DNA from: Syntrophotaleaceae bacterium
Lineage (GTDB): Bacteria; Desulfobacterota; Desulfuromonadia; Desulfuromonadales; Syntrophotaleaceae
Direction of reading: 5' to 3'
Assembly: GCA_041390365.1 (NCBI GenBank)
Contig: JAWKQB010000002.1
Location: forward strand, 1,120,001-1,184,000
Length of the DNA stretch: 64,000 nucleotides
Part shown: in pieces, positions 1 through 7,078 of the stretch
Layout of the letters: the number at the start of each line of letters is the position of its first letter
Numbering within the stretch: position 1 is the first letter of the stretch
Position numbers and translations under genes: made by a program
Notes under the pieces: model-generated
What the model saw: the letters and a program-made list of their open reading frames with translations, nothing else
Told to the model about the DNA's origin: nothing
The model's database searches: none

Positions 1-16
1 GCCGGGAAGAATATCT

Positions 17-32
17 CCCTGTCTGTACAGGG
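17..32. other. Small inverted repeat upstream of nifS
   Basis: CCCTGT-CTGT-ACAGGG is a perfect 6-bp stem with a 4-base loop, ending 18 bases before the nifS start. It could be a leader hairpin, an operator, or the end of an upstream unit outside the window. No T-run follows it. Confidence 0.3.
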
Positions 33-50
33 AAATCTGGAGGGGAATTC

Positions 51-1280
51 GTGAAACAGATCTACATGGACAATAACGCCACGACGGCGGTAAGAGAGCC
101 GGTGCTCGAAGCCATGCTGCCGTTCTACCGGGAACAGTTCGGCAACCCGGCCAGCATTCACTGGGCCGGGCGGGCAGTCGAGGCCGCGGTGCAGAAGGCC
201 CGGGAGCAGGTGGCCCGGTTGATTAACGGCCAGCCTGAGGACATCGTCTTCACCTCCTGCGGCAGCGAAGGCAACTCCCTGGCTCTGGCAGGGGTCTGCG
301 AACTGCTGATGGACAAGGGAAATCACATCATCACCACCGCCGTCGAACACCCTTCGGTTCTGGCGACCTGCAAGTTCCTTGAAAAAAAAGGGTTTGAAAT
401 CACCATCCTGCCCGTCGACGGTCAGGGCATGCTCGACCCGGCCCAGGTGGAAGCGGCCATAACCGAACGGACCGTGCTGATTTCGGTCATGTGGGCCAAC
501 AATGAGACCGGAACCCTGTTTCCCATCGAGGACATCGGGGCTATCGCCCGCCGGCACAATGTTCTCTTCCACACCGACGCCGTCCAGGCGGTGGGACGGA
601 TTCCGGTGGACGTGCAGGCGGCCTGTGTCGATCTGCTGGTGATTTCGGGGCACAAGTTCGGGGGGCCGAAAGGAACGGGGACTCTTTACGTTCGCAAGGG
701 AGTCCGCCTGTTGCCCTTGATTCATGGCGGTCACCAGGAACGGAACCGGCGGGCGGGGACCCTGAATGTCCCGGGGATCGTGGGACTCGGCGCAGCCTGC
801 GAACTTGTGGGTGCGGAACTGATGGAATATTCCTCCCGCGTTCGCGGCTTGCGGGATCGCCTGGAGCAGGGTATCCTGCAGCGAATCCCCGACACTCAGG
901 TCAACGGTCACCCCGAGCTGCGCCTGCCCAATACGCTGAATGTCAGTTTCGCCTATATCGAGGGTGAAGCCGTGCTGCTCTTTCTCGACATGAAGGGGAT
1001 CGCCGCCTCCACCGGATCGGCCTGCACCTCCGACACCTTCGGCCAGTCCCATGTCATCGCGGCGATGGGCATCGACCCGATGATGGCCAATTCCAATGTC
1101 CGTTTCGGCCTCGGCCCCGACACGACCGCCGAGGACGTCGATTACGTCCTTGAAATTCTTCCCGAAATCGTGCAGAAACTGCGGGATATGAGCCCCTTCT
1201 ACCATGAACGGAAAAAGGGCAAGGAACAGGCCATGCAATCCGCTTCCCAGGACGCGGTTGTTTCCATAAAAAACATGTAA
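51..1280 (+). CDS. nifS: Cysteine desulfurase, NifS type
   Basis: PLP enzyme that removes sulfur from L-cysteine as a persulfide, for Fe-S cluster assembly and tRNA thiolation. The 409-residue product opens with the class V aminotransferase start YMDNNATT. It has the PLP lysine in SGHKFGG (about residue 203) and the mobile-loop catalytic cysteine in GSACTSD (about residue 325), in a loop longer than in SufS-type enzymes. The start is GTG at 51, after a GGAGGGG ribosome site. The stop lies 12 bases before the scaffold gene nifU, and mnmA follows, so the locus joins a sulfur donor to two sulfur users. I infer a housekeeping role rather than nitrogenase-specific use, because no nif structural genes are present. 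Confidence 0.95.
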   Translation: MKQIYMDNNATTAVREPVLEAMLPFYREQFGNPASIHWAGRAVEAAVQKAREQVARLINGQPEDIVFTSCGSEGNSLALAGVCELLMDKGNHIITTAVEHPSVLATCKFLEKKGFEITILPVDGQGMLDPAQVEAAITERTVLISVMWANNETGTLFPIEDIGAIARRHNVLFHTDAVQAVGRIPVDVQAACVDLLVISGHKFGGPKGTGTLYVRKGVRLLPLIHGGHQERNRRAGTLNVPGIVGLGAACELVGAELMEYSSRVRGLRDRLEQGILQRIPDTQVNGHPELRLPNTLNVSFAYIEGEAVLLFLDMKGIAASTGSACTSDTFGQSHVIAAMGIDPMMANSNVRFGLGPDTTAEDVDYVLEILPEIVQKLRDMSPFYHERKKGKEQAMQSASQDAVVSIKNM

Positions 1281-1292
1281 AGGAGCAGTGCA

Positions 1293-1661
1293 ATGTATAC
1301 CGACAAGGTGATCGATCACTTTACCAATCCCCGCAACGTCGGGGAAATCGAGAATGCAGACGGGGTGGGCGAAAAGGTCAGCAGTTCCTGTGGTGACCGC
1401 ATGAAAGTTTTTCTCAAGGTCGAGGAAGGGATCATCCGCGACATCAAGTTCCAGACCTACGGCTGCGGTGCCGCCATCGCTTCCTCTTCCATGATGACCG
1501 AACTGGTCATCGGCAAGACCCTCGAGGAGGCCCTGGCCCTGACCAACGACCAGGTGGCAGAGGCTCTGGACGGCCTGCCCGCGCCCAAGCTGCACTGTTC
1601 CAACCTGGCGGCCGATGCATTGCACGAGGCCATCAGGAACTACCGGGACAACCAGGGCTGA
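1293..1661 (+). CDS. nifU: Fe-S cluster scaffold protein, NifU/IscU family
   Basis: A 122-residue single-domain scaffold on which NifS-derived sulfur and iron assemble into Fe-S clusters. Three conserved cysteines are visible: SSSCGD (about residue 33), YGCGAA (about 58) and KLHCSN (about 101), the usual IscU triad. The C-terminal Nfu and central ferredoxin domains of full-length NifU are absent, so this is the short IscU-like form. An AAGGAG ribosome site precedes ATG 1293. The gene is probably co-transcribed with nifS, and a hairpin terminator follows it. Confidence 0.92.
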   Translation: MYTDKVIDHFTNPRNVGEIENADGVGEKVSSSCGDRMKVFLKVEEGIIRDIKFQTYGCGAAIASSSMMTELVIGKTLEEALALTNDQVAEALDGLPAPKLHCSNLAADALHEAIRNYRDNQG

Positions 1662-1695
1662 ATTCGGGCCGATATGCTTTAAAGAATGGCAGAAG

Positions 1696-1724
1696 GCCAC
1701 CTGGATTTCGGGTGGCTTTTTGTT
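1696..1724 (+). terminator. Rho-independent terminator after nifU
   Basis: GCCACC and GGTGGC form a 6-bp GC-rich stem around a 9-base loop, directly followed by TTTTTGTTT. It sits 35 bases after the nifU stop and separates nifS-nifU from mnmA. Confidence 0.75.
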
Positions 1725-1741
1725 TAAGGGAAACTTTATAG

Positions 1742-1771
1742 GTCCTATGAGACCTATAGGTCTTATAGGAC
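1742..1771. repeat. Nested palindromic repeat upstream of mnmA
   Basis: GTCCTAT (1742) and ATAGGAC (1765) are inverted copies that enclose the perfect 12-bp palindrome GACCTATAGGTC (1751-1762). The array ends 16 bases before the mnmA ATG. It could be an operator, a leader structure or a dispersed intergenic repeat; I favour the last because other simple palindromic repeats occur in this window. Confidence 0.6.
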
Positions 1772-1787
1772 GATTTCCAGGAGTATC

Positions 1788-2825
1788 ATGGATAAAAAAA
1801 CCGTCGTCGTCGCCATGAGTGGTGGCGTCGATTCCACCGTTACAGCGGCGCTTCTGAAGGAACGGGGCCATCGGGTGATCGGCTTGACCATGCGGATCTG
1901 GGATCGGGGCGATCCGGTGTTCGACGAGGCCCGGGATGCCCGGCAGATGGCCGAATTCCTGAAGATTCCCCATCATTTGATCGATCTTCGGCAAGAGTTT
2001 CGCTCAGAGGTGGTGGAACCCTTCCGGAAGGAATATTTCAGCGGGCGTACGCCCAATCCCTGCGTGCTGTGCAACAAGGTTTTCAAATTCCGCAGACTGC
2101 TGGAAATAGCCTCCGGCCTCGGCGGCGAGCTGCTGGCTACGGGACACTATGTCCGGGTGATGGAGAAGGAGGGCAGGCCCGCTCTGGTCAAGGGAACCAA
2201 CCGGCACAAGGACCAGAGCTATTTCCTGTTTACCCTGACGCCGGATCAGCTCCGGCGGGTCTGTTTTCCCGTCGGCGACAGGAGCAAGGAGGAGGTCCGG
2301 GCCTATGCCGCCCGACTGGGGCTGCAGGTCGCTGACAAGGGCGACAGCCAGGATATCTGCTTCATCCCCCACGGGGACTATATCCGCTTTCTGGAAGAAG
2401 AGGGCGGAGCACCCGGGCCCGGGCCCATCATCCATGTGTCCGGCAAGGTGCTCGGCGAGCACGCCGGTACCCACCGCTTTACCATCGGGCAGCGGCGGGG
2501 TCTGGGACTGGCCTGGACGGAACCCCTCTACGTCGTCAGTATCGATGCCTCTTGCGGGCAGGTCGTGGTCGGCGAAAAACCGCACCTTGACGTGACCGAG
2601 ATGATCGTTGCCGACACCAACTGGATCGCTCCCCCCCCACAGGAGGCCTTTCGTGCCCGCTGCCGCATCCGCTATCGTCACAAGGAGGCACCGGCGACCA
2701 TTGAACCACTGCACGAGGGCCGCTGGCGGGTGATATTCGATCAGGCCCAGCATGGTGTCACGCCCGGCCAGGCAGGGGTGTTTTACGACGGTGACGAGGT
2801 TCTGGGGGGAGGGTGGATCGAGTGA
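1788..2825 (+). CDS. mnmA: tRNA-specific 2-thiouridylase MnmA
   Basis: Adds sulfur at position 2 of the wobble uridine 34 in tRNAs for Lys, Glu and Gln, using ATP and persulfide sulfur. The 345-residue product has the PP-loop MSGGVDST (about residues 9-16), the first catalytic cysteine in NPCVLCN (about 86-92) and the second in SQDICFIPHGDY (about 187). Length is near the family norm of about 360. The TGA stop overlaps the start of mtaB, so the two tRNA-modifying genes are translationally coupled. NifS encoded upstream is the likely sulfur source. Confidence 0.95.
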   Translation: MDKKTVVVAMSGGVDSTVTAALLKERGHRVIGLTMRIWDRGDPVFDEARDARQMAEFLKIPHHLIDLRQEFRSEVVEPFRKEYFSGRTPNPCVLCNKVFKFRRLLEIASGLGGELLATGHYVRVMEKEGRPALVKGTNRHKDQSYFLFTLTPDQLRRVCFPVGDRSKEEVRAYAARLGLQVADKGDSQDICFIPHGDYIRFLEEEGGAPGPGPIIHVSGKVLGEHAGTHRFTIGQRRGLGLAWTEPLYVVSIDASCGQVVVGEKPHLDVTEMIVADTNWIAPPPQEAFRARCRIRYRHKEAPATIEPLHEGRWRVIFDQAQHGVTPGQAGVFYDGDEVLGGGWIE

Positions 2826-4108
2826 ACAGGACCTGTGCCATAGCCACCCTCGGCTGCAAGACCAATCAGTTCGAATCGGCGGCCATGGAGGAACTGCTGG
2901 CCGAGGCCGGGTTCACCATGGTTGCCTTTGATCAGGGGGCGGATCTGGTCATCGTCAATACCTGCACCGTCACCGCGGCCACCGATTCCCAGTCCCGCAA
3001 CCTGATTCGCCGGGCGCGGCGCCTCAATCCTGCCTGCAGAATCGTCGTGACCGGCTGTTACGCACAAGTGGATCCCGGGCCTCTGGCGGCCCTGCCCGGC
3101 GTTGCCGTGGTCATCGGCAATGAGGAAAAGCGGCGTCTCCCGGAAATCCTCGCCGAAGGCCGAACCGGTATTCAGGTATCGGATATCCGTTCCAACCCGG
3201 GACCGGCCATGACCCTGACCTCCTTTGCCGGCCGCAGCCGGGCTTTTCTGCAGATTCAGAACGGTTGTGACGCCTTCTGCTCCTACTGCATCATTCCCTA
3301 TGCGCGAGGCCCCTCCCGCTCGGTAAGCGTGCAGGACGTGATTCGGCAGGTCGATCGACTGGCTGCGGGGGGATATGCCGAAGTGGTTTTGACCGGCATC
3401 CATGTCGGGGCCTACGGTCGGGATTTGGAGCCTCCCGTTTCTCTGCTCGAACTGGTGGACCAGATCCTCCTGAAGACACCGGTTTCCCGCCTGCGCCTCG
3501 GCTCCATCGAGCCCCTCGAGATGTCACTGGAGCTGATCAGGGCCATGGCCGATTCGGCCCGCATCTGTTCCCATGTCCACATCCCGCTGCAATCTGGAGA
3601 CGATGCCGTCCTGAAGCGGATGAACCGGAATTACGGCAGGGAAGGATTTCGCCGTCTGGTGGAGGATATCCGTCTGCGACTGCCCGAGGCCGCCATCGGC
3701 TGTGATGTCATTACAGGCTTCCCCGGCGAAACGGACCGGGAGTTCACCAACACCCTGCAGCTGATCGAGGAACTGCCTGTCACCCACCTTCATGTCTTCC
3801 CCTTCAGCCGCCGTCCCGGCACCCCGGCCGCGTCCATGGCCGGACAGGTGCCCGGCCCGGTCGCCAGGGAGCGGGCAGCCCTCCTGCGGGATCTCGGCCA
3901 CAGAAAACTGGCTGATTTTGCCAAGGGTTTTGTCGGCCAGAGGTTGGAGGTGGTCATCGAGGGGAGGAAAAGAGGGGGTCGCGGCCGGGGCTTGACCGGG
4001 AACTATCTGAGTGTCAACTTTTCCTGCCCGGCTGATCTCGAAGGGCAGCTTTTGCCGGTGCTGATCGAAAACTGGAATGGTGAAGCCCTGGAGGGGAGGC
4101 TGCCGTGA
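2822..4108 (+). CDS. mtaB: MtaB, tRNA t6A37 methylthiotransferase
   Basis: Radical-SAM methylthiotransferase that converts t6A37 to ms2t6A in ANN-decoding tRNAs. The N-terminal UPF0004 domain shows LGCKTNQFES and VNTCTVT. The radical-SAM cluster motif is CDAFCSYC (about residues 148-155), followed by IIPYARG, and a TRAM-like tail closes the protein. I chose GTG 2822, which overlaps the mnmA TGA and has GGAGGG eight bases upstream; GTG 2813 in the same frame is the alternative. tsaD, which helps make the t6A substrate, lies 7 kb downstream. The stop overlaps the next gene by four bases. Confidence 0.92.
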   Translation: MNRTCAIATLGCKTNQFESAAMEELLAEAGFTMVAFDQGADLVIVNTCTVTAATDSQSRNLIRRARRLNPACRIVVTGCYAQVDPGPLAALPGVAVVIGNEEKRRLPEILAEGRTGIQVSDIRSNPGPAMTLTSFAGRSRAFLQIQNGCDAFCSYCIIPYARGPSRSVSVQDVIRQVDRLAAGGYAEVVLTGIHVGAYGRDLEPPVSLLELVDQILLKTPVSRLRLGSIEPLEMSLELIRAMADSARICSHVHIPLQSGDDAVLKRMNRNYGREGFRRLVEDIRLRLPEAAIGCDVITGFPGETDREFTNTLQLIEELPVTHLHVFPFSRRPGTPAASMAGQVPGPVARERAALLRDLGHRKLADFAKGFVGQRLEVVIEGRKRGGRGRGLTGNYLSVNFSCPADLEGQLLPVLIENWNGEALEGRLP

Positions 4109-5028
4109 GAGACGACAGTCACAGGCAGAAACAAACCCTTTTGGTGGGGAAGGAACTGACCGGGGAGCGGCTCGATCTGTTTCTGGTCGGCGCTCTGCCC
4201 GGAAGCTCCCGCAAAGCGGTCAAGGCCGCTCTCGATGGCGGCATGGTCTTCATCGACGGTCGGGTGCAAAGGCGGGCCAATTACCGGTTGCAGGGCGGGG
4301 AGGTGGTCCATGTGACCCTGGCTGCCTGTCCCCGCTCGGAACCGGGCGGCGATGATCTCCGGGAATTGTATCGCGATTCCTGGCTGCTGGCGGTCGACAA
4401 GCCGGCCGGCATCCCCTGCCATCCCACCGGAACCGGGGGCGAAGACATCCTCAGCCGTCTTGCCGCCCGTTTGCAGCGGGAAGGGCACTGCGAGGCACCG
4501 GTGCTGCTGCACCGACTCGATCTGGAAACCAGTGGCGTGCTTCTGTTCGCCCTGAACAGGGAAGGGAACCGCTCTCTTCAACACCAGTTTACCGAACACC
4601 GCGTGGAAAAGGTTTATCTGGCAGTCACGGCCGGCCATGCCCCGGTGAATTTCCGCATCGACAATCGCCTGGGCAGAGGGAGACGCGGCCGCATGGTTTC
4701 GGTGACGGGAACCGGCGGACAGCAGGCCAGGACCGATTTTCGCCTGTTGAACCGGGGAGAGGGATGGTCTCTGGTCGAAGCCCGGCCACGCACCGGCCGT
4801 ACTCACCAGATCCGGGTGCATCTCGCCGAAGCCGGGTTTCCCCTGCTGGGAGACCGCCTCTATCACGGACCAACCGCTCTGGCGGTGAAGGGCGGAATGA
4901 TTCATCCCGGTCGCTGCCTGCTGCATGCCGAAAAGATCACTTTTCACCATCCGGATCAGGGACGGGAGATGACCCTGAAAGCCCCAATCCCGATGGAGTT
5001 CGATCCTTTTCTGCCTGAAGAAGTTTAA
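4105..5028 (+). CDS. RluA-family pseudouridine synthase
   Basis: Isomerises uridine to pseudouridine in rRNA or tRNA; the exact target cannot be read from sequence. An S4 RNA-binding domain is seen at about residues 15-75 (ERLDLFLV through GGEVVHV). The catalytic domain carries HRLDLETSG (about residues 136-144) with the active-site aspartate, and RTGRTHQIRVHLA near residue 230. The 307-residue length is normal. The GTG start overlaps the mtaB stop, placing the gene in the mnmA-mtaB modification operon, and a strong terminator follows it. Confidence 0.9.
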   Translation: MRDDSHRQKQTLLVGKELTGERLDLFLVGALPGSSRKAVKAALDGGMVFIDGRVQRRANYRLQGGEVVHVTLAACPRSEPGGDDLRELYRDSWLLAVDKPAGIPCHPTGTGGEDILSRLAARLQREGHCEAPVLLHRLDLETSGVLLFALNREGNRSLQHQFTEHRVEKVYLAVTAGHAPVNFRIDNRLGRGRRGRMVSVTGTGGQQARTDFRLLNRGEGWSLVEARPRTGRTHQIRVHLAEAGFPLLGDRLYHGPTALAVKGGMIHPGRCLLHAEKITFHHPDQGREMTLKAPIPMEFDPFLPEEV

Positions 5029-5054
5029 GCTGATTGCACCTGCTGTCCCGGAAC

Positions 5055-5087
5055 AAAAAAACCCCAGGCTGCTGCCCGGGGTTTTTC
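5055..5087. terminator. Bidirectional terminator
   Basis: AAAAACCCC and GGGGTTTTT pair perfectly around an inner GGC/GCC stem. With an A-run on one side and a T-run on the other, it can stop both the rightward pseudouridine synthase operon and the leftward zinc-ribbon gene. Confidence 0.85.
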
Positions 5088-5110
5088 TGTTTACGGTTCT
5101 TTCGCCTCGT

Positions 5111-5230
5111 CTATTTGATTTGAATGAATTTGGAGGAATCCTTGCCGCACTTGTTGCAGACTTTCGGTGGGGCCGGGGTTTCGCTGATCAAACCGCAAAT
5201 CGTACACTGCCATCTGGTTGCTTTGGGCAT
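5111..5230 (-). CDS. 39-residue rubredoxin-like zinc ribbon protein
   Basis: A 39-residue protein that starts at ATG 5230 behind a clear AAGGAGAG ribosome site and ends in TAG. It has two CXXC knuckles, CTIC (residues 9-12) and CNKC (26-29), separated by a short proline-rich loop. This is the layout of rubredoxin-like or zinc-ribbon metal sites, so it probably binds one Fe or Zn. The physiological partner is unknown. The shared terminator at its 3' end and the good ribosome site support a real gene. Confidence 0.75.
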   Translation of the reverse strand: MPKATRWQCTICGLISETPAPPKVCNKCGKDSSKFIQIK

Positions 5231-5366
5231 CGTCTCTCTCCTTGTCACGTCCTGGTTATCGATTCAATACGAGCCAGACCCTCCGGCCCGAGCCTCATAA
5301 TCGAGTAAAATATAACCTAGAAAGTCAGAGATGTCTAGTAAGAATTTTTCTTGATTGAGAAGGCGT

Positions 5367-5401
5367 GAGGGGTGAGGGGTGAGTGGTGAGTGGTGAGGGG
5401 T
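5367..5401. repeat. GTGAGGGGTGA-type simple repeat
   Basis: Seven-base units of the form GTGAGGG/GTGAGTG repeat about five times between the zinc-ribbon gene and the MFS gene. The rest of 5231-5436 holds no gene. A related GTGAGGGGTGA stretch occurs inside hsdR at about 54335. Confidence 0.7.
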
Positions 5402-5436
5402 GCTGGCCAGTGGCGGATGAAGTCCCCTGCTATATG

Positions 5437-6765
5437 TTAGTCCACCTGCTCCGCGCGACCGTCCCGGCGCCCCCGCTCCACGTCGACCGTTGCCAGCAAG
5501 ATCATGCCGACCACGAAAAAGGCGGTCAGCAGGAGGATGGCAAGGCGGGTGGAACCGGTCAGATCGGCGATGAGGGCGAAGGTGAAGGGCCCGATGATCG
5601 AGGAAAATTTGCCGGTAATGGCATAAAACCCGAAAAACTCGGCCGATTTTTCGGGAGGGATGAGAGCTCCATAAAGGGATCGGCTGACCGACTGACTGCC
5701 GCCGAGGATGATCGCCACAACCAGCCCGAGGACCCAGAATTGCCAGTTCTGGGACATGCGGGAGGCATAGAGGGTGACCAGAATGAACAGCACGAGGCTG
5801 ATATAGACCGCCTTGCGGGCGCCGAACCGGCCGGCAAGATGACCGAACAGCAGGGCGCCCGGCATGGCGACGAACTGGATCATCAGAAAACATCCCAGTA
5901 TGCTGACCTGACTCAGCCCGAGCTCTTCACGGGCGAAAATCGCGGCGACCACGATAATGGTCTGGATGCCGTCGTTATAGCAGAGAAAGGCCACCAGAAA
6001 CCGTAGCAGGTCGGGATATTGGCGAATCCGGGCGAAGGCCCTCAGATATCCCCGCCAGCCGGAGGGGAGGGCGGGAGGGCGTTGACGGGGCAGATCGTCC
6101 CGCAGATAACGAAAGGTGGGCAGGGAAAACAGAGCCCACCACAGGCCCGTCAGCAAAAAGCCGATGCGGGCGGCCAATCCCTTGCCGGGCAGGCCGAAAA
6201 GGGAGGGAAAGCTGATCAGGGCGAAGACCAGCAGCAGGGCCAGGCCGCCCCCGAGATAGCCGTAGGCGAAGCCCTGCGCGGAAAGACGGTCCATTTCAGG
6301 CCCGTCCGCGAGCACGGGCAGGAAGGCGTTGTAGAAGATGTTGCTGGCGGCGAAGCTGACATTGGCCATGATGAAAAGACCGGCGGCCAGAAGATAGCGC
6401 CCTTCACTGGCAAAAAACAGCAGGGATGTGGCGATGGCGCCGCTCAGGCAGAAGTAGATCAGCCAATGGCGGCGGCGGCCGCGTCGATCGGCCAGGGCGC
6501 CGAGCCAGGGCGCCGACACGGCCACCAGGAACATGGAACAGGACACCGCGTAACCCCAGAGGGCGGTAGCGGAAACAGTGCGAGACAGGCCGAACAGTTC
6601 CAGGCGGGCCCCCTGTTCGGGAACCAGTCCTGCGAAATAGACCGGCAGCACCGCGGCCAAAATGACCGTGGCGAAGGCCGAATTGGCCCAGTCGTACATG
6701 CACCAGCCGAACCGGGCCTGGCGAAGGGAGGGCCTGTTCTCCCGGCTGTCGGCTGTGTGATCCAT
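5437..6765 (-). CDS. MFS transporter, UMF1/Atg22-like family
   Basis: Inner-membrane transporter of unknown substrate, 442 residues with about twelve hydrophobic segments. The family signature is the first helix, YDWANSAFATVILAAVLPVYF-like (about residues 22-42), typical of UMF1/Atg22-type major facilitators. ATG 6765 is preferred over the longer start at 6813 because GGGAGGA lies six bases upstream. The start follows the YkgJ-like gene's TGA by one base, so the two are probably one transcript with nrdJ at its head. The substrate cannot be inferred; yeast Atg22 exports amino acids from the vacuole. Confidence 0.85.
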   Translation of the reverse strand: MDHTADSRENRPSLRQARFGWCMYDWANSAFATVILAAVLPVYFAGLVPEQGARLELFGLSRTVSATALWGYAVSCSMFLVAVSAPWLGALADRRGRRRHWLIYFCLSGAIATSLLFFASEGRYLLAAGLFIMANVSFAASNIFYNAFLPVLADGPEMDRLSAQGFAYGYLGGGLALLLVFALISFPSLFGLPGKGLAARIGFLLTGLWWALFSLPTFRYLRDDLPRQRPPALPSGWRGYLRAFARIRQYPDLLRFLVAFLCYNDGIQTIIVVAAIFAREELGLSQVSILGCFLMIQFVAMPGALLFGHLAGRFGARKAVYISLVLFILVTLYASRMSQNWQFWVLGLVVAIILGGSQSVSRSLYGALIPPEKSAEFFGFYAITGKFSSIIGPFTFALIADLTGSTRLAILLLTAFFVVGMILLATVDVERGRRDGRAEQVD

Positions 6766-6766
6766 T

Positions 6767-7048
6767 TCATTCCTCCCGGGGAGCTCCGCCGGCACGGTCT
6801 TTTCCTGTAACAAAAAGGACGTAGGCGCAGTCCGGCGGCAGCCAGTTGACGGATCTGACCAGCTCAGGGGTCAGTTTCATACAGCGTTCCCCAACTTCGA
6901 ACCGCTTGTGATAGACCTTGCACTCGCGGGAAACGATGTCGAGATACCGGCAGGCGATGGGGGTGACATGGACCACTCCGTCCCCCTCAACCCATTTCTC
7001 GAAGCAGCACTGGCCGCAGCGGTTGCAGATGGCTTCCCAGTCGTCCAT
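6767..7048 (-). CDS. YkgJ/YcgN-type cysteine-cluster protein
   Basis: A 93-residue soluble protein of the YkgJ family, thought to bind Zn or an Fe-S cluster. It begins MDDWEAICNRCGQCC; the CNRCGQCC motif is the family hallmark, and later cysteines lie in IACRYL, RECKVY, GERCMK and PDCAYV. It lacks a signal peptide. It is 30 bases downstream of nrdJ and one base upstream of the MFS gene. Whether it serves either neighbour is unknown. Confidence 0.75.
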   Translation of the reverse strand: MDDWEAICNRCGQCCFEKWVEGDGVVHVTPIACRYLDIVSRECKVYHKRFEVGERCMKLTPELVRSVNWLPPDCAYVLFVTGKDRAGGAPREE

Positions 7049-7078
7049 GGCTTTTATCCCCCGAAAACCCCAGGCTGT

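Noticed and set aside
51..1661. Nitrogen fixation cluster
   Set aside because: NifS/NifU homologues also serve general Fe-S assembly; no nitrogenase or cofactor genes are present, and the neighbours are tRNA-modification genes.
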